A model generated the notes under the pieces. It saw only the letters and a list, made by a program, of their open reading frames with translations, made no database searches and was not told the DNA's origin. A program made the translations under genes and the position numbers. A DNA stretch of 64,000 bases from Arthrobacter sp. 24S4-2. GTDB lineage: Bacteria > Actinomycetota > Actinomycetes > Actinomycetales > Micrococcaceae. The stretch lies in NCBI RefSeq assembly GCF_005280255.1, contig NZ_CP040018.1:2480001-2544000 (forward strand), given 5' to 3'. This document shows, piece after piece, positions 1 to 8,910 of this stretch (position 1 is its first letter; the number at the start of each line of letters is the position of its first letter).

Positions 1-1
1 G

Positions 2-634
2 CTGACCGGGCGCCTGCTTGGCGCGATGATCCTTTTCTGCCTGGCCGGTGTCTGTGGACAAACCCTCGTGTACGGGCTCAATACCTGGCTGCCGCAGCTC
101 ATGGTCATCGCCAAATACTCGCTGGCCTCCTCCCTGACATTCCTGCTGACGGTCAACGTCGGTGCCGTCGTGGGTGTGCTCGTGTCCTCCCGCCTAGCGG
201 ACCGCTTCGGTCCACGGCCGGTGACCGCGTCGGCCTTCGCCAGTTCCGGCATCGCGCTTGTTCTCATGGGAACCGGCCTGATGCCGCTGCCCGTCATGTA
301 CCTGTTGGTTGCGGTGGTTGGCTTCGGGTCCGTGGGAGCACAGATCCTAGTCAACGGCTTTGTTGCAACCTACTTCTCGGGCGCAACGCGGGCCACTGCT
401 CTAGGCATCACGCTGGGTATCGGGCGGATCGGCGCCGTACTGGCTATTTCAGGCGGAGGGGTCCTGGTCGCCGCATCGCTGGGCACGTTCATCAACTTCT
501 CTGTCTGGGCGATTGCGGCAGCAGTGGGCGTAGTCGCCGTACTTTCCGTACCACGGCTTCAGACCGAGGCCGCCAAGACCGGAGAGGGCACGGTTGCTGT
601 GCCGGCTGTCTCCACCGACGCTATCCCGCACTAA
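2..634 (+). CDS. MFS transporter, aromatic acid:H+ symporter type (3' part)
   Basis: The reading frame is open from the window edge, so the N-terminal half lies outside. The visible ~210 residues hold about six hydrophobic helices, and a loop with SRLADRFGPRP matches the MFS signature between helices of one half. The pattern NTWLPQLM after the first helix and the glycine-rich GITLGIGRIGAV segment resemble the aromatic acid:H+ symporters (PcaK/BenK type). Likely role is uptake of an organic acid across the cytoplasmic membrane. It is followed after 85 bp by an alpha/beta hydrolase gene on the same strand, which suggests a catabolic operon. The substrate cannot be read from the sequence. Confidence 0.8.
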   Translation: MTGRLLGAMILFCLAGVCGQTLVYGLNTWLPQLMVIAKYSLASSLTFLLTVNVGAVVGVLVSSRLADRFGPRPVTASAFASSGIALVLMGTGLMPLPVMYLLVAVVGFGSVGAQILVNGFVATYFSGATRATALGITLGIGRIGAVLAISGGGVLVAASLGTFINFSVWAIAAAVGVVAVLSVPRLQTEAAKTGEGTVAVPAVSTDAIPH

Positions 635-719
635 CCCGCCCGCCCGGTTTTTGTACCGCTGCCACCGAGGTGCACGCAACGCACACAGCGATCAACCGAA
701 CAATGACCAAGGAGTTCCC

Positions 720-1520
720 ATGCAATCCCAGCGCATCAGCAACCAGACTGTGGAATCAGTCGACGGCACCCTGATCGGCTTCCGCAAGCTAGGGTCCGGC
801 AGTCCCATCGTCCTTGTCCACGGAAGCATCTCCACGGGCGAGCAGTGGCTGGCCGTGGCCGAGCAACTGGCCGACGCCAATACGGTGTACATCATGGACC
901 GCCGCGGCCGTGGACTCAGCGCCGACGCCGAGAAATACTCACTGCGCAACGAAGCCGATGACATCAAAGCCGTGCTCGACCTCTCCGGTGAGGGATCCGC
1001 CCTGCTTGGCCACTCCTACGGGGCGATCTGCGCACTCGAGGCCGTGCGCACCGGAGCGTCGGTTTCCTCACTGGTGCTCTATGAGCCTCCGCTGCCAGTT
1101 GACGCGCCTACCGCGGGAGCCGCGCTCCAGGAGTACGCAGCAGCGGTGGACGAGGGAAACGGAGACAAAGCGATGCGCATAGCCGCCACCAACTTTCTGC
1201 GCATCTCCCCGGATGAAACCGAGGCCCTGGCTGCGTCGCCGCTGTGGCCAGGGATGGTTGAGCTCAGTCCCACATGGACCCGCGAGCTCAGCGAAATAGA
1301 CCTGACGGACGTCCTCATCCAGCAGTACGTCGAGATTGACGCCCCAACGCTGTTGCTTGTTGGCGAGGCGAGCCCGGCACACCTGGTCGGTGCCTCACGA
1401 CACCTCGGGCAGCGAATGACGAACGTGACGGAGCACCTTGTCCCTGGCCAAAATCACTTTGCCCACGTCATGGATCCTGCCGGCACCGCTGACGCCATTA
1501 AAGCGTTCTTGCACCAATAG
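720..1520 (+). CDS. alpha/beta hydrolase
   Basis: 266-residue single-domain alpha/beta-hydrolase fold enzyme. The oxyanion-hole motif VHGS lies near residue 38, the nucleophile elbow GHSYG near 100, and the catalytic His in GQNHFAHV near the C terminus; a late Asp (IDAPTLLLVGE region) can complete the triad. No signal peptide, so cytoplasmic. The ATG at 720 was chosen because AAGGAG sits just upstream; an open frame extends further 5' but has no such site. The MFS gene upstream suggests hydrolysis of an imported ester or lactone, but the family is too broad to name a substrate. Confidence 0.85.
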   Translation: MQSQRISNQTVESVDGTLIGFRKLGSGSPIVLVHGSISTGEQWLAVAEQLADANTVYIMDRRGRGLSADAEKYSLRNEADDIKAVLDLSGEGSALLGHSYGAICALEAVRTGASVSSLVLYEPPLPVDAPTAGAALQEYAAAVDEGNGDKAMRIAATNFLRISPDETEALAASPLWPGMVELSPTWTRELSEIDLTDVLIQQYVEIDAPTLLLVGEASPAHLVGASRHLGQRMTNVTEHLVPGQNHFAHVMDPAGTADAIKAFLHQ

Positions 1521-2372
1521 GCCAACACGCGGTCTCTTGCACCGGGGTCAATCGAGGCCGGCCAGAATCTAGGCATTGATGAGATGGCTGAATGGAGGTA
1601 GATGCCATGAATGTCGTTCAGACCAGTCAGCTGCTCCGACCTGTGACCCGAGCCACTACTACCCTGGGAGATGGCGGATACATTGAGGCGTAGAACTTGT
1701 CAGAACAAAGAAAACAAAGAAGAGGCGCGCCCCTGTGATGTGGGGTGCGGCTGGTCGCTGCGATGCTTTGAACTGGCCAATTTTGGGGTGTGGACATTGT
1801 CCGCACATCGGGCCTCGGATCGGGTCGTATGTGGGTCGGATTGGGCCGGATTCCGCATGTTTCCGCGGGTGCCCAGTATTTGCAGGGGCGGGAATGCAGT
1901 TCGAGTCCCACCTTGGGCACGCATTCCCCCTCGTCAGAGGAGGTTTTGCTTTTAATGTGTGTACATTGACCCTCCGCGGGTCCCTCTGACATTGGCCGCG
2001 GGATGTGCCTGGCGCCGCGGTGGCCTATCAAGTTATGTGGGTGGCGGGATCAGGGCCCCGGCTGGGAGCCCTCCGCCTGCTGGGATGTGGGGTCATGGTC
2101 TCCTTTCCGGCTTGTTCTGTGGGCCTGGAGACTCATCCGACGCTCAACGCCCGATACCCGTGAACCACTCCTCAGAGGGGTGGTTTCGGAGGGGAATCCA
2201 CCGGAGCCCTCCTGTACTGGTCGACTTCGCCAAAGACGATGCTGGTTTTGCGAGACGACCCCCTGGCGTGTCAGGCCAATCCTGGATCCACGGTTTTTCA
2301 ATCACCCCCACGGGGCGTCCGTCCGGACGAGTAGTGTTGGCGAATCTCCGGACTGCTGGGCAGGGGCCAGCT
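1521..2372. other. long non-coding, probably decayed stretch
   Basis: About 850 bp without a convincing gene: the open frames on both strands have no ribosome sites, are rich in Trp/Cys/Arg and match no family I know. It includes the diverged repeat at about 1603-1830 described separately. It also has a 52-nt segment (1869-1920) with 7-bp inverted ends GTGCCCA/TGGGCAC and a T-arm-like GTTCGAGTCCC, too short for a tRNA. Confidence 0.5.
1603..1830 (+). repeat. diverged direct repeat A with palindrome (partner at 26870-27040)
   Basis: The stretch from about 1603 (GAATGTCGTTCAGACC) to 1827 aligns by eye with 26886-27040 (GAATATCCTTCAGACC). The two best blocks share roughly two thirds to three quarters of their bases. 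The second block contains an imperfect palindrome GTGTGGACA-T-TGTCCGCAC at 1788-1806. The corresponding palindrome in the partner is perfect but has different arm bases. Function unknown; it may be an operator or RNA hairpin kept through duplication. Confidence 0.5.
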
Positions 2373-2633
2373 CTAGTCGTTGCTGTTTGTGGGTCGTCGG
2401 TAAACGCGCACGCCATCACTGTGTAGAAATAGCGCGCGGCCCTTTCCCTCGTTTTGCTGAAGCCAGGGGACGCTGCCGTCCAGGGCGAGCATGTCGACGC
2501 GTCCTGACGTTATGGCCTGTCCGTGACCGTGGATCTCCACTTCGTCGACTCGGGACAGCTTGGACCAGTTGGGAACTGGTTCAGGAGTCGGGGATCCGGT
2601 AAGCGGTTTGGCGTGGTGATGACGGAAGTTCAT
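2373..2633 (-). CDS. hypothetical small protein
   Basis: 86-residue frame starting with ATG at 2633, with a weak purine-rich site (AAAGAGAAA) upstream. The C-terminal half has balanced composition and a pattern typical of folded beta-rich proteins (SGRVDMLALDGSVPWLQ, then GRALFLHSDGVRVYRR), unlike the Arg/Pro-rich shadow frames around it. I do not recognise a family. No signal peptide or membrane segment. It stands alone, upstream of decayed DNA and with a strong hairpin behind its promoter side. It could be a real small cytoplasmic protein or a remnant. Confidence 0.5.
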   Translation of the reverse strand: MNFRHHHAKPLTGSPTPEPVPNWSKLSRVDEVEIHGHGQAITSGRVDMLALDGSVPWLQQNEGKGRALFLHSDGVRVYRRPTNSND

Positions 2634-2696
2634 GGGATTTCTCTTTGGTCGAGGGCGGGTCGGGATGTTGGATTATGTCTGGGGATAGTTGTGGGA

Positions 2697-2730
2697 GGAG
2701 GCAGGGTGACATCGTGGTCACCCTGCCTCC
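2697..2730 (-). terminator. strong stem-loop terminator
   Basis: Perfect 14-bp inverted repeat GGAGGCAGGGTGAC / GTCACCCTGCCTCC with a 6-nt loop. It lies about 230 bp beyond the stop of the permease gene on the minus strand and is a plausible end of the isomerase-permease transcript. A short T run (TTTGC) follows only on the plus side, so it may act in either direction. Confidence 0.65.
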
Positions 2731-2958
2731 TTTGCATGCTGCGCAGTTCTCGCGCCCGTCTTTCGGGCTGCCTGTTGCGATGGAGTGCGGGAACGGCAGC
2801 ACGCGTGCCGGACGTTGAGTCCGGCAGCATGTTGTGTGTCCTCGGAGCTTGTCCGTCGTGGATGTGCGGTGGCCGGGGACTCTTTGGTGGGTTCGCCGGG
2901 ACGGGCAACGGCTCGTCAGTTGTTGCTGACCGGCCGTTGCCCGAGGCGGGGGCTCCGG

Positions 2959-4407
2959 TTACATGATGCCGGTGGGTACCAGCAGGGCCCATGCCAGCGC
3001 CGGGGCCACCAGAACCACTCCACCGGCGTAGATCATCAGCTGCTTGTACACGCGTTGGCGGTCGTTCTCCCGGGCGTTCGCTACAACGAGGGCACCGTCG
3101 GTGGAGAAGGGAGAGACATCCACCACTGTCGCGGCGATGGCGAGTGCCGCGACCGTTCCGGAGGCGCTCAACGAACTGGAGGCCAAAAGGGGACCGGCCA
3201 GGGGGATGAATGCGGTCAGCAATGCCGTGGAGGAGGCAAAGGCTGAGCCGACGCCAATCACGTAGCAGAGTACCAGAGCGATCAGCAGGGGCGCACCCAG
3301 GGCGAGGGCTTGCTCAGCAAGGGTATCGATGACACCTACGTGCTGCAGCAGCGAGACATAGGTGATCATGCCGGCCACCAGCAGAACGGTAGACCATGAG
3401 ATACCGCCGATGAAGGTCCGGTGTTCTTTGATGTTGATCAGTGCCAGCAGGAGGCCGGCGGAGAGGGCGACAAAGCCGATGGGCATATGGAAGCCCAGCG
3501 TGCATATAAGCATCGCAGCGATCAGCACCAGCGTGAGGATTTGCTGGCCGTGGGGACGCGTGGTGCGAGGCGCGTCAGCGCAGACATGCTGGGCACCCTC
3601 GCCGTCCCGCAGTTTGCCCAAGAGGGCAAACAGTACAACCGTCAGGGCTGAAAGGATGAGATTAAGGGCGAAGCTGGCGGCAAAGAGTCCGCCTTGAGAG
3701 ATCGGGAAGCCATTTTTCAGCGCGATGTCGTGTACCAGAACGCCGGCAACAGACAAGGGGGAGAACCCGCCTGCGTGGGCTCCGTTAATGATGAACGCGC
3801 CCATGAGTACCGGGTGAATTCGCGATTCGTAGGCGAATCCGATGGCAGCCGGTGCGAGAAGTGCGACGGCGGCGGGGGAGAAGGTGCCCAATGAAGTCAG
3901 TGCGGCAGCCATAAGAAAGAACACCCAGGGGAGCAGCAGTGTCTTACCCCTGACCAGGCGCACACACGTCTGCACGATGATGTCGATGGTCCCGTTCCGC
4001 TGGGCCATGCTGAAGAAGTAGGTGACCCCGATGATCGTAAGAACGATACTGGCCGGGAATTCCTCGAGGATCTCCTTGTCGCTCATTCCGAGCATGAAGT
4101 ACCCGACGCCGAACGATGCGACCAGCCCCATCACCCCGATGTTCAGTGGCCATTTCGTGGCGACCACGAACATTACGAGAAGTATGACCAGGGGGATGAT
4201 CTGTGTAGCGGTCATTGCCGGCTCCGATTCCGGGGTGGCCGCCGGGTTGAAAATGGCACCCCCGAACACGAGGGCAACCAGACCCAGGATCGCGATCGCG
4301 GCTACCGTTATCAGCAGGATACGGCGGCGACGGTTCGGACGCTTGGAACGGTCTTCCCGGATTTTGCTCTCTGCCTCGGGAGCAGGTTGGTAAATAGTCT
4401 TAGTCAT
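2959..4407 (-). CDS. dicarboxylate permease, MatC / SLC13-like
   Basis: 482-residue integral membrane protein. A Lys/Arg-rich cytoplasmic N terminus (about residues 15-30) precedes a first helix near 32-50, and some eleven further helices follow. The N-terminal part (WPLNIGVMGLVASFGVGY, then EEFPASIVLTIIGVTYFFSMAQ) resembles the MatC N-terminal domain of malonate/dicarboxylate carriers. The internal repeat with GTFSPAAVALLAP and VDVSPFSTDGALVVA is typical of the ion-transporter superfamily. It starts 13 bp downstream of the PrpF-type isomerase gene, so the two are co-transcribed. Likely task: import of a di- or tricarboxylate processed by the isomerase. Confidence 0.8.
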   Translation of the reverse strand: MTKTIYQPAPEAESKIREDRSKRPNRRRRILLITVAAIAILGLVALVFGGAIFNPAATPESEPAMTATQIIPLVILLVMFVVATKWPLNIGVMGLVASFGVGYFMLGMSDKEILEEFPASIVLTIIGVTYFFSMAQRNGTIDIIVQTCVRLVRGKTLLLPWVFFLMAAALTSLGTFSPAAVALLAPAAIGFAYESRIHPVLMGAFIINGAHAGGFSPLSVAGVLVHDIALKNGFPISQGGLFAASFALNLILSALTVVLFALLGKLRDGEGAQHVCADAPRTTRPHGQQILTLVLIAAMLICTLGFHMPIGFVALSAGLLLALINIKEHRTFIGGISWSTVLLVAGMITYVSLLQHVGVIDTLAEQALALGAPLLIALVLCYVIGVGSAFASSTALLTAFIPLAGPLLASSSLSASGTVAALAIAATVVDVSPFSTDGALVVANARENDRQRVYKQLMIYAGGVVLVAPALAWALLVPTGIM

Positions 4408-4419
4408 GATCTTGGCTCC

Positions 4420-5541
4420 TCATTGAGTGGCTGATGCTAGTGAGGCTTCGACGGCGCTGCCGAGGGCCTCGGGGAGGTGGATGATGGTGGTGGCGATGGT
4501 GCGGGCCGTTCGGTCGACGCCGACCAGTAGGGACCCGTCGCGCTCTTCGCTCCAGGTCTCGATCACCCCCGCAGGAGTGCGTAGCCGCAGCTCGGCCCGC
4601 GGGGTGTCGCCAGTGCTGCTGCTGCTAAGTAAGGTTCCGGGGGTCCGTGCGGCGAGGGTCAGGGCGATGCTGCCGGTGATGGCCAGGGCCGGGTGGGGCT
4701 TGCCCATCGAGAGCATCATGACGTTGACGTCGCAGTCCGGGTCCGACTGGGTGGGGGAGGCGACGATCGCGAGCTTGGGGATCGCGCGGGCAGCTTCGGC
4801 GATAGTTGGTGCCAGCCCCATCCGCACGGCGGCCTGTCGACGGATTTGCTCTAAAGTGTCCAGTTGCAGTTCCACCCCGGCCACCCAGCTGTCGTACCTC
4901 GCCGTGTCCAAGCCAAGCTCCTCAGCTCGGACGATCACTACCGGCGCCCCGGCGTCGACCATTGAAACAGTCCAGCGCGTACCCCCGGCGGTTATCGTGT
5001 CGGTTGCGGCACCGGTGGGCAGCAGATTTCCAGTAGTTCTGCCCGCTGGATCTAGGAAACCGAGCCCGACCCGGTAGCCGGGAAACGCAACCCCGGGCAT
5101 CAGCGCATCCGGAACGATGGGCAGCGCCCCTTCGGGAGTGGCGACACGCTGAACGATGATCTGACCGGTGTTCGTGTTCCGGGTGATGATCCGGGTGACG
5201 TCTCCGTGTGGGATCACCCAACCCTTTTCGATCGCGTAAAGTCCCACAACCGCGGAGCAATTCCCACAGTTGCTGCCCCAGTCCACCGCTGCCTCTTCGA
5301 TGCCGACCTGGGCGAATGTGAACTCCACGTCGACATCCTCCTCGGACGGTCGGCGAAGGATTATCGCTTTGCTGGTTGTCGAAGTTGCCCCACCGACACC
5401 ATCAATCTGTCTGGAGTCGGGACTTCCGAACAGCCGGGGAAGCAACTCATCCACGCTGGTACGGGTCTCATCAAGGTGCTCCGTTTCGAAGACCCAGCAT
5501 TTGCTGGTGCCTCCGCGCATCCATTCAGCTTCAATCTTCAT
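4420..5541 (-). CDS. PrpF-family isomerase (methylaconitate / oxalomesaconate type)
   Basis: 373-residue protein of the PrpF family, two-domain diaminopimelate-epimerase-fold enzymes that move a C=C bond in unsaturated di/tricarboxylates (2-methylaconitate isomerase, 4-oxalomesaconate tautomerase). Seen here: N-terminal WMRGGTSK, the Cys motif SNCGNCSAVVG near residue 95, and GVGGATSTTSKA. The ATG at 5541 was preferred over an in-frame start 29 codons upstream because GGGAAAG lies at the right distance and family members start MKIEAEWMRGGTSK. Neighbouring permease and divergent LysR gene suggest an inducible catabolic unit. The exact substrate is open. Confidence 0.85.
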   Translation of the reverse strand: MKIEAEWMRGGTSKCWVFETEHLDETRTSVDELLPRLFGSPDSRQIDGVGGATSTTSKAIILRRPSEEDVDVEFTFAQVGIEEAAVDWGSNCGNCSAVVGLYAIEKGWVIPHGDVTRIITRNTNTGQIIVQRVATPEGALPIVPDALMPGVAFPGYRVGLGFLDPAGRTTGNLLPTGAATDTITAGGTRWTVSMVDAGAPVVIVRAEELGLDTARYDSWVAGVELQLDTLEQIRRQAAVRMGLAPTIAEAARAIPKLAIVASPTQSDPDCDVNVMMLSMGKPHPALAITGSIALTLAARTPGTLLSSSSTGDTPRAELRLRTPAGVIETWSEERDGSLLVGVDRTARTIATTIIHLPEALGSAVEASLASATQ

Positions 5542-5782
5542 CGTCTTTCCCGCATCTCTTCGTGCCGCATATATGTTCAGGGGCCTGATAAGAGAATGAG
5601 CCGGATCACAAATGAAGACAATGTTCAATCTTTGAGGGGGGATGTAGAGATGCTTAAGTTACTTGTACTGAAGGCCCGCAGCTTCATTTTTTCAGTCGTG
5701 TACCAGAGCGGTGCGAGCGCGCCATCTCACAGATGTGCTGGCGATTGCATAGAATGAACCAAACGGACAGAAGGGTGAAGCA

Positions 5783-6721
5783 TTGCTTAACGATCAGAGT
5801 CAAGATTTATTCGACATCCGTCGATTGGCCTTGCTGGTGGAGGTCGTCGAGCAGGGATCGATCACTGCCGCGGCTGAACTGATGATGTACACCCCGTCAG
5901 CAGTTTCCCAGCAGCTGCGGAAGCTCGAACAAGAAGTCGGGCAGCCCCTACTCAACCGCCGCTCCCGGGGCGTTGCGCCCACAGAGGCTGGCCAGGTGCT
6001 GGCCGGGCACGCCCGCAAGATCATTGGACAGATGCGGGCAGCTCAGTCCGACCTGGACCAGATCGCCGGTCTCAGACGTGGCTCCTTGACCGTAGGCACG
6101 TTCCCCACCCTCGCGGGATCTTTTTTGCCCCTTGTTATCCGCGCCTTCAAGAAGCGATACCCGGCCATTGGCCTCTCGGTGCGCAGCGCGCGCTTTGACG
6201 AACTTGTGTCGGACCTCGGGTCCGGAGTCACCGGACTGTGCCTGCTCTGGGACTATCCCTGGAATCGGTTCCAAGACGATTCCATCCGGGTAACAGAAGT
6301 CTTCCAGGAGAGCACCGTAATCCTGGTAGCCCGCGGGCACCCGCTCGCCGACCGGGACGAGGTGAGGATGGAGGAACTACGTAAGGAGTCGTGGATAGTT
6401 CGCGCGGAGGCTCACCCGGTGGTCGAGGTCCTGCAACGATCCGCCCACGACGCCGGGTTCGAGCCGACCATTGGCTTCCTGGCCAACGACTACCAAGAGG
6501 CCCAGGCCATGGTCAGCGTCGGCATGGGCGTGGCCGTGGTGCCCAAAACCGCAGTGGCCCTCCAGCACCCCGACGTAAGGGTAATTAGCCTCGGCGCGGC
6601 CGCGCCCATGCGGCGGGTATTGCTGGCCCAACGCCAAGACAAGGTCTACGCCCCGGCAGAGGTCGCTTTCCACTCCACCCTCTTGGAAATCGCCCGCGAA
6701 CATTTCGGCGACTACCTCTAG
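5783..6721 (+). CDS. LysR-family transcriptional regulator
   Basis: 312 residues, standard LysR length. The winged HTH is at residues 10-68 (LALLVEVVEQGSITAAAEL, then SAVSQQLRKLEQEVGQPLLNR), followed by the periplasmic-binding-like effector domain from about 92. The start is TTG at 5783, with GAAGGGTG about 8 bp upstream. It is transcribed divergently from the isomerase-permease operon across a 241-bp gap, the usual arrangement for a LysR protein that controls its neighbours in response to a pathway compound. The gap contains A/T-rich stretches but I could not assign a specific T-N11-A site. Confidence 0.9.
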   Translation: MLNDQSQDLFDIRRLALLVEVVEQGSITAAAELMMYTPSAVSQQLRKLEQEVGQPLLNRRSRGVAPTEAGQVLAGHARKIIGQMRAAQSDLDQIAGLRRGSLTVGTFPTLAGSFLPLVIRAFKKRYPAIGLSVRSARFDELVSDLGSGVTGLCLLWDYPWNRFQDDSIRVTEVFQESTVILVARGHPLADRDEVRMEELRKESWIVRAEAHPVVEVLQRSAHDAGFEPTIGFLANDYQEAQAMVSVGMGVAVVPKTAVALQHPDVRVISLGAAAPMRRVLLAQRQDKVYAPAEVAFHSTLLEIAREHFGDYL

Positions 6722-6806
6722 GAGCGCGGGTCAGTAGTCGGCCGGGTTCTTAAAACGCCGTGTGAATTGCCGGGGTGCGGGAGGGGTGGCTGGAAGAATC
6801 GGGAGT

Positions 6807-8291
6807 ATGAATTCCGGTTCCCAGGATGGCCTTTTTGATGAAGCTCTCGTGGAGCGGGTGGAGCGTTTTGATGACGGGATCGTTGAGGCCGGTGCTGGTG
6901 TGAAGAAGCGGTTCAAATCCTTTGAGCCGGACGCGGTGATGCTGGTCCCGCCGTCGCTGGATGAGTGGTTGCCGGGCAATCATCTGGCCCGGTTCATCGC
7001 TGATCTGGTGTCCCGGGAGCTGAATCTGTCCCGGTTCTACGGCTCGTATGGGAAGACGAAGGGCCAGCCGCCGTATGATCCGCGGTTGATGGTCCGGGTC
7101 CTGCTTTACGGTTACTGCGTCGGGGTGCGTTCCTCCCGGGAGTTGGAGCGGGCGTGCGTGGACGTGGTCGCGTTCCGTTGGCTGGCCGGGCAGCAGGCAC
7201 CGGATTTCCGGTCCATCGGCCGGTTCCGCAAACGCCATCTCGCGGCGTTGGGGAACGTGTTCCTGCAGGCGCTGGAACTCTGCCGGGCCGCGGGCATGGT
7301 CTCCTTGGGCCGGGTTGCCCTGGACGGGACGAAGGTCCGGGCCAACGCGTCCCGGCGAAAGGCGATGAGCTACGGACGGCTGACCGAAAAACAGAGGATC
7401 CTCGCCGCGGAGGTCTCGGACATGCTCGCCGACGCCGAGGCCGTGGACAGGGAGGAGGATGCCCGGTTCGGGGCGGATACGCGCGGCGATGAGCTCCCGC
7501 CGGACCTGGCCGACCGGCAATCGCGGCTGGCGAAGATGGCCGCGGCCCGCAAACAGCTCGAAGAGGACGCGGCAGCCAAAGCACGCAAAGAGGCGGAGCA
7601 GAAAGCCCGGGACCGCGGCGATGACGACGGGGCGGCTGCGGCCAAGGGCGAGGAAGCCGCGGCCAAAGCGGAGGTCAGACCGAGGGCCCAGCGCAATTTC
7701 ACGGACCCCGACTCCCGGATCATGAAGACCGCAGACGGCTCGTACCACTATTGCTACAACGCCCAGGCCGTGGTCGACGCGGACCATCAGGTCATCGTCG
7801 CCACCGATCTGAACAACACCGCGGTGGACGTGCAGCAACTGGTCCCGATGACCGAACGCACCGCCGAAACCCTGGGCCGGATGCCCGCCCAATGGACCAT
7901 TGATGCCGGATATTGTTCAGCAGCCAACCTCGAACACGTGAAGGAAATCGAGGCCGCCGGCGGGACCGAGTTCTTCATCGCGACCGGCCGGCTCAAACAC
8001 GGCGAAAAGGTTCCCGAGACGCCCCGGGGCAGGATCCCGGCCACCGCCACACCCAAGGAACGGATGGCGAGGAAACTCAAAACCAAGAAGGGCCGGGCCG
8101 TTTACGCGCGGCGCAAGGCGATCATCGAACCGGTCTTCGGGCAAATCCACACCCGCCAGGGCAAACACGTACTCCTGCGCGGCCTCGAACAAGCCAAACA
8201 CGAGTGGGAACTGATGGCAGGCTGTCACAACCTGCTGAAATTGTTCACTTTCAAAGCCAAAGCCGGTCTCAACGCCCCGGCCGGAGCCTAA
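6807..8291 (+). CDS. IS1182-family transposase
   Basis: 494-residue DDE transposase. The N-terminal domain (LVPPSLDEWLPGNHLARFI) is followed by RKRHLAALG, then GRVALDGTKVRANAS with the first catalytic Asp. A long charged Ala/Lys/Glu insertion (about residues 195-290) precedes YHYCYNAQAVVD, the TIDAGYCSAANL segment with the second Asp, and KAIIEPVFGQIHTRQG with the Glu. This order and the coiled insertion are typical of IS1182. The reading frame looks intact. Clear terminal inverted repeats were not found; a 9-bp GGTCAGTAG occurs at 6729-6737 and 8347-8355 and could be a target duplication. Confidence 0.9.
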   Translation: MNSGSQDGLFDEALVERVERFDDGIVEAGAGVKKRFKSFEPDAVMLVPPSLDEWLPGNHLARFIADLVSRELNLSRFYGSYGKTKGQPPYDPRLMVRVLLYGYCVGVRSSRELERACVDVVAFRWLAGQQAPDFRSIGRFRKRHLAALGNVFLQALELCRAAGMVSLGRVALDGTKVRANASRRKAMSYGRLTEKQRILAAEVSDMLADAEAVDREEDARFGADTRGDELPPDLADRQSRLAKMAAARKQLEEDAAAKARKEAEQKARDRGDDDGAAAAKGEEAAAKAEVRPRAQRNFTDPDSRIMKTADGSYHYCYNAQAVVDADHQVIVATDLNNTAVDVQQLVPMTERTAETLGRMPAQWTIDAGYCSAANLEHVKEIEAAGGTEFFIATGRLKHGEKVPETPRGRIPATATPKERMARKLKTKKGRAVYARRKAIIEPVFGQIHTRQGKHVLLRGLEQAKHEWELMAGCHNLLKLFTFKAKAGLNAPAGA

Positions 8292-8665
8292 CCCACGGGC
8301 CAAGGCGGCCACGGCTGCCCGGCCATCAAGATGGCAACGTGTCACCGGTCAGTAGACAGGACCACCCCTGGATGACGGAAACCACTACCGCCCCACGCTC
8401 CTAGGGGCCAGGTGCGCCGCCGGCAACCTTCTCCGGCGCTGAGGAACCAGAATCGGGTCCTCCGAGATCTGGAAGGAAGCCGATGGCGGCAGCTGGCCTG
8501 ATGGGTGTCGACGCCCTGTATCTCTGAAGTGCGCCATCAGTTGAAGTACGTGGAGCGGCAAGGCCACTTGGCGCTTAGAAACACCCCACTCCGGCTGATT
8601 TTCCAACGCCGATATCGGACCTTTCGTCGCCTGTAGGGACACTGCGTGCGTTGCAGCGAGCTGCC
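8292..8665. other. intergenic region between IS1182 and toxin-antitoxin pair
   Basis: About 370 bp without a supported gene. The first ~65 bp probably belongs to the right end of the IS1182 element, up to the GGTCAGTAG copy at 8347. The remaining DNA shows no repeat, RNA or gene that I can support. Confidence 0.4.
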
Positions 8666-8703
8666 TTGATCGTCGCCTGGTACTGGTTTGGTACCATGAA
8701 GCT
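8666..8703 (+). promoter_or_regulatory. candidate promoter/operator of toxin-antitoxin pair
   Basis: TTGATC at 8666 and TACCAT at 8692 could be -35/-10 elements (spacing 20, longer than ideal). The -10-like box lies only 6-7 bp before the antitoxin ATG at 8704, and no Shine-Dalgarno is visible, so a leaderless transcript is plausible. TGGTAC/TGGTTT/GGTACC repeats at 8678-8696 overlap the promoter and would suit ribbon-helix-helix binding. Confidence 0.4.
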
Positions 8704-8910
8704 ATGGCTATGAATCTGCGTGTTCCCGAAGAGCTGGATCGGCGTCTGGACCAGCTTGCTGCCGAGGAGCATACATCCAAGTCCGCACTACTGCTCCAGG
8801 GTGCGGAGCTTGTGTTGCAGCGTCACCGGCGCAGCCGTGACATCGGCGAGGGTCTGGATTTCGTCATGAGCCATGACGCGGAGCTCCTCACCCGCCTTGA
8901 GGATGCGTGA
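8704..8910 (+). CDS. ribbon-helix-helix antitoxin
   Basis: 68-residue protein. The first ~45 residues fit the ribbon-helix-helix fold: a beta strand MNLRVPEELDRRL followed by two helices with SKSALLLQGAELVL. The C-terminal tail (DFVMSHDAELLTRLEDA) is the part expected to wrap the toxin. The stop overlaps the start of the Fic/Doc gene by 4 bp (GTGA), the usual translational coupling of antitoxin and toxin. It is expected to repress its own promoter, where TGGTAC-type repeats lie. Confidence 0.85.
   Translation: MAMNLRVPEELDRRLDQLAAEEHTSKSALLLQGAELVLQRHRRSRDIGEGLDFVMSHDAELLTRLEDA

Noticed and set aside
1869..1920. Possible tRNA with 7-bp acceptor-like ends and GTTCGAGTCCC
   Set aside because: Only 52 nt long, with no D-arm or anticodon arm and a T-stem that does not pair. 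At most a degraded remnant.
1959..2602. Overlapping plus-strand frames of 155 and 199 codons in the non-coding stretch
   Set aside because: Trp/Cys/Arg-rich, no ribosome sites, no family resemblance, and two frames compete over the same bases.
6750..7892. 380-codon minus-strand frame over the IS1182 transposase
   Set aside because: The sense strand encodes a complete DDE transposase; the antisense frame has no domain.
8385..8780. 131-codon minus-strand frame before the toxin-antitoxin genes
   Set aside because: Ser/Arg-rich, no ribosome site, overlaps the antitoxin promoter and start.
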